From assembly GCA_027064745.1 (NCBI GenBank), contig JAMOPD010000330.1, positions 1-7,556 of the forward strand: a stretch of 7,556 nucleotides of DNA, read 5' to 3'. The notes below the pieces were generated by a model. It was not told the DNA's origin and ran no database searches. It saw nothing but the letters and a program-made list of their open reading frames with translations. Both the position numbers and the translations under genes were made by a program. Origin of the DNA: Thermococcaceae archaeon (GTDB taxonomy: Archaea > Methanobacteriota_B > Thermococci > Thermococcales > Thermococcaceae). Shown here piece after piece: positions 5,225 to 7,556 of this stretch (the stretch's first letter is position 1; each line of letters opens with the position of its first letter).

Positions 5225-5237
5225 ATTATAAGCCTTT
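5225..5237 (-). promoter_or_regulatory. BRE plus box A for the 167-residue-protein operon
   Basis: The minus strand reads AAAGGCTTATAAT, a purine-rich BRE followed by a TATA box centred near 5229. Transcription would start near 5204, just inside the Shine-Dalgarno region. Confidence 0.55.
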
Positions 5238-5255
5238 AGCTCCTATTTGATTACG

Positions 5256-5320
5256 CCCGATGAGTATTGGGTTGCGATGACATCGGGACCCCCAGGGGGC
5301 CGACATTTCCAAAGGCCCCC
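5256..5320. ncRNA. GC-rich double inverted repeat, candidate structured RNA
   Basis: Two perfect 7-bp inverted repeats lie in tandem. CCCGATG (5256-5262) pairs with CATCGGG (5281-5287) across 18 nt. GGGGGCC (5295-5301) pairs with GGCCCCC (5314-5320) across 12 nt. A competing fold is CCCCC (5289-5293) with GGGGG (5295-5299). The block is much richer in G and C than the flanking AT-rich promoters, and in AT-moderate hyperthermophiles such islands often mark structured RNA. Both neighbours are transcribed away from it, so it is not their terminator. No complete C/D boxes and no convincing H/ACA pocket with ACA tail were found. Strand and class are undecided. A regulatory DNA palindrome is the alternative. 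Confidence 0.4.
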
Positions 5321-5341
5321 ATTTTCAAGAGCAAGAAAGGC

Positions 5342-5349
5342 TTTTATAT
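5342..5349 (+). promoter_or_regulatory. Box A for topA
   Basis: TTTTATAT, preceded by GAAAGGC as BRE, is centred about 34 nt before the ATG at 5379. This predicts a leader of only a few bases that contains GGTG (5370-5373). Confidence 0.65.
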
Positions 5350-5378
5350 GCCATTCCGAACTTTTTAAAGGTGTTGTC

Positions 5379-7493
5379 ATGGTAACGCTCATAATTGCGG
5401 AAAAGCCAAATGTTGCGAGAAAAATCGCTTATGCTTTAGCCGAAGGCAAACCCGTGAGAAAAACCCTTAACGGTGTTCCTTATTATGAGTTCAGTCGCGA
5501 TGGGAAGAGAATCATTGTAGCTCCTGCTGTGGGCCATCTCTTCACCCTCGCTCCAAAGACCAAAGTTTACGGTTATCCAATTTTTGACATTGAGTGGGTG
5601 CCCGTCTATGTTGCAGAGAAAGGAAAAAGCTATGCCAAAGACTATGTTAAAACATTGAGAGAGCTCGCCAAGAGGGCGGATGAATTCATCGTGGCCTGCG
5701 ATTATGATACAGAGGGTGAGGTCATCGGTTACACCGCTCTCAAATATGCCTGTGGCGTCGATCCGTCGAAGGCGAAGAGAATGAAGTTTTCAGCTTTAAC
5801 CAGAAAAGACCTCCTGAAAGCGTGGTACAACCTCGAGCCGACGATAAACTTCGGGATGGCCGATGCAGGAATAGCGAGACATGTCCTCGACTGGTACTGG
5901 GGTGTTAATCTCTCAAGGGCTTTAACCCAGTCCATAAAAAGAGCAAGCGGAAAATGGATGGTTCTCTCAACTGGAAGGGTTCAGGGGCCGACACTTAAGT
6001 TTCTGGTGGAGAGGGAGAAGGAAATAGCAAACTTCAAACCGACTCCATACTGGGTCATCAAAATGCTTCTCGAAAAGAACGGAGAGCAGTACACGGCAAC
6101 ATACGAAAAAGAGAGGATTCTCGATGAAAATGAAGCTAAAAGAATTGTTGAAGAGGCAAAGAAAGGACTTGCATTCGTTGAGCGGATTGAAATCAAACAG
6201 CAGAAAAGAAACCCCCCTTATCCATTTGATCTGGGAACGCTCCAGCGTGAGGCGTATTCTGCCTTCGGTTACAGCCCAAAGAAGACACTGGAGATTGCGC
6301 AGAAACTGTATGAGAGGGGCTACACCAGTTACCCCCGTACTTCTTCTCAGAAGCTCCCTAAAAACCTAAACTTCAAGCCCATACTTCAGAACCTCGCAAA
6401 GCTACCTGAGTACAAGCCTTTTGCTCATGAGCTTCTGGGGAAGGGCTATCTAAAACCCGTTGAAGGTCCGAAGGATGATCCTGCTCATCCTGCAATTTAC
6501 CCAACTGGTGAAATTCCAAAGAGTGGAGACCTGACAAAGGACGAGCGGAAGATATACGATCTCGTTGTACGTCGTTTTTTGGCGGCTTTCGCAGACCCCG
6601 CGGTTAGAGAGATAATGAAAGTAATAATCAACTCCAACGGCCACCATTTCATCTTGAGCGGAGCAAGAACTCTGAAGGAAGGCTGGCTTAAAGTTTATGG
6701 AAAATATGTCAAATTCGATGAGGTAATACTACCGAAGTTCAGGGAGGGTGAATCAGTTGAGGTTCTCCAAATAAAGCGTGAGAAGAAGAAAACCAAACCT
6801 CCTGCGAGATATTCACCTGCAGCAGTAATCAAAAAGATGGAGGATTTAGGGATAGGGACAAAAGCCACGCGTGCCCAGATTCTCGAAACCCTTTACGCGA
6901 GAGGTTATATTGAGGGTAAGAGAAAGATTAAGGTAACTCCTCTGGGAATGAAGGTGGTTGAGGCTCTTGAGAAGAATGTCCCTGACATAGTGAGTGTAGA
7001 ACTGACAAGGGCTTTTGAGGAGAAGATGGAGGAGATAATGAAGAGAAAGCTGAGCAAGGAGAAAGTCATAGATGAATCGAGGGAACAGCTGATGAAAATC
7101 CTGAGGGAGTTCAAGGCAAAGGAGGAAGACATTGGCAGAGAGCTGGTGGAAAAGCTTGTTAAAGATGGAAATAAAGATAAGAAAAAGAAAAAAACTGTTA
7201 AAGAGTTAAGCAAGGAAGAAGAGCGTGAGGATAAGAAGCCCCTTGTGGTCGGGAAATGCCCGAAATGTGGCGGGGATTTGGTGGTTAGATACAACCGCAG
7301 AACCGGAAAAAGGTTTGTTGGGTGCTCAAACTGGCCGAAGTGCAACGTTACCTACCCTCTACTCCAAAGGGGAAAAATAATTCCTACGAACAAGACTTGC
7401 TGTAATGGAGCCCCTGTAGTTAAAATACGCGAAAAGGGAAGGGAATATGAAATTTGCCTTGACATGAACTGTAAAGAATGGAAGAAAAGGTAA
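5379..7493 (+). CDS. topA: DNA topoisomerase I, type IA
   Basis: The 704-residue enzyme relaxes negatively supercoiled DNA through a transient 5'-phosphotyrosine break. The Toprim domain has E8 in LIIAEKP and the metal-binding D108-x-D110-x-E112-x-E114 (DYDTEGE). GRVQGPTL lies at 199-206. The active-site tyrosine is Y318 in [28 protein letters not shown] marks the conserved C-terminal part of the core. A lysine/glutamate-rich linker (about 590-620) leads to zinc-binding cysteines C627, C630, C649 and C655, and a second set C674/C675, C693 and C698. It is separate from reverse gyrase because no helicase domain is present. The frame is open from 5247, but that region holds the GC-rich element and the box A. 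ATG 5379 has GGTG 5 nt upstream and begins exactly at the Toprim strand. The stop abuts the end of a convergent gene. Confidence 0.95.
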   Translation: MVTLIIAEKPNVARKIAYALAEGKPVRKTLNGVPYYEFSRDGKRIIVAPAVGHLFTLAPKTKVYGYPIFDIEWVPVYVAEKGKSYAKDYVKTLRELAKRADEFIVACDYDTEGEVIGYTALKYACGVDPSKAKRMKFSALTRKDLLKAWYNLEPTINFGMADAGIARHVLDWYWGVNLSRALTQSIKRASGKWMVLSTGRVQGPTLKFLVEREKEIANFKPTPYWVIKMLLEKNGEQYTATYEKERILDENEAKRIVEEAKKGLAFVERIEIKQQKRNPPYPFDLGTLQREAYSAFGYSPKKTLEIAQKLYERGYTSYPRTSSQKLPKNLNFKPILQNLAKLPEYKPFAHELLGKGYLKPVEGPKDDPAHPAIYPTGEIPKSGDLTKDERKIYDLVVRRFLAAFADPAVREIMKVIINSNGHHFILSGARTLKEGWLKVYGKYVKFDEVILPKFREGESVEVLQIKREKKKTKPPARYSPAAVIKKMEDLGIGTKATRAQILETLYARGYIEGKRKIKVTPLGMKVVEALEKNVPDIVSVELTRAFEEKMEEIMKRKLSKEKVIDESREQLMKILREFKAKEEDIGRELVEKLVKDGNKDKKKKKTVKELSKEEEREDKKPLVVGKCPKCGGDLVVRYNRRTGKRFVGCSNWPKCNVTYPLLQRGKIIPTNKTCCNGAPVVKIREKGREYEICLDMNCKEWKKR

Positions 7494-7556
7494 TCAGAGA
7501 AGACTTTTGAGGAGCTTTATCCTCCTCGGGCTGAGGATAACCTTTGGGTGCTTGAG
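7494..7556 (-). CDS. C-terminal end of a convergent gene, partial
   Basis: The minus-strand frame from the right edge reads 20 codons (VILSPRRIKLLKSLL at the end) and stops at TGA 7494-7496, the base after the topA stop. The helical, basic ending and the tail-to-tail packing resemble a real gene end. The other two minus frames are a frame with an early stop and a shadow of topA. Too little is present to name the product. Confidence 0.4.
   Translation of the reverse strand, partial: LKHPKVILSPRRIKLLKSLL

Noticed and set aside
5250..5310. An H/ACA sRNA using the ACA at 5303-5305 on the plus strand.
   Set aside because: No stable lower stem with a guide pocket 14-16 nt before the ACA could be drawn; only a 4-bp GCCC/GGGC match was found.
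5256..5320. An intrinsic terminator.
   Set aside because: Both adjacent genes are transcribed away from it, and no T-run of archaeal terminator type follows either hairpin.
7170..7240. A-rich Lys/Glu linker region of topA as a frameshift or decay site.
   Set aside because: The frame remains intact through the linker into the zinc-binding cysteines, and charged linkers are normal in this family.
6905..7345. A minus-strand 146-codon ORF under topA.
   Set aside because: It is a Ser/Phe/Leu-rich shadow of the lysine/glutamate-rich topA linker and core, with no promoter.

Overview
The window reads as chromosomal DNA of a hyperthermophilic euryarchaeon of the order Thermococcales (Pyrococcus/Thermococcus/Palaeococcus type). 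The evidence is archaeal TATA (box A) promoters about 25 nt before starts or leaders, Shine-Dalgarno sites of the GGTGA/GGAGTGA kind, many GTG starts, short tightly packed operons, a C/D-box sRNA candidate, and a type IA topoisomerase with C-terminal zinc-binding cysteines. No IS element, CRISPR array, tRNA or rRNA was seen. No clear terminator hairpin or long T-run was found. This assignment is inferred from sequence style, not from a search.

Left part (1-2957): a zinc-ribbon protein gene on the minus strand runs off the left edge. A C/D-box sRNA candidate on the same strand precedes it, and each has its own box A. Positions 869-974 hold that sRNA promoter and nothing else I can support. Next, on the minus strand, come a small membrane-protein frame with two internal stops and queE (archaeosine/preQ0 pathway), linked by a GTGA start/stop overlap. 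queE is divergent from a dihydropteroate synthase gene (folP-like). Both enzymes use pterin-type precursors derived from GTP.

Middle part (2938-4053): a three-gene minus-strand operon encodes a membrane-anchored exported protein with a Pro/Gln-rich stalk, a one-pass membrane protein with a regular coiled coil, and an ArsR-type winged-helix protein. The winged-helix frame lacks a usable in-frame start. A one-base change in a G5 tract just after a well-placed GTG would supply one. The layout suggests a membrane-linked sensory or regulatory unit of unknown input.

Next (4050-5237): a short decayed remnant of a glycyl-radical-enzyme activase (radical SAM) lies just upstream of that operon's promoter. 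It is followed on the minus strand by an unrecognised operon: a 167-residue acidic protein, a 35-residue and a 21-residue ORF, and an 85-residue protein. The last three each start at a repeated GATTAAAGT unit, which looks like tandem duplication followed by internal deletions.

Right part (5213-7556): a very GC-rich element with two perfect 7-bp inverted repeats lies between divergent promoters and is a good structured-RNA candidate. topA (DNA topoisomerase I, type IA) follows, with its true start at 5379. Its stop codon directly abuts the end of a convergent minus-strand gene that leaves the window.
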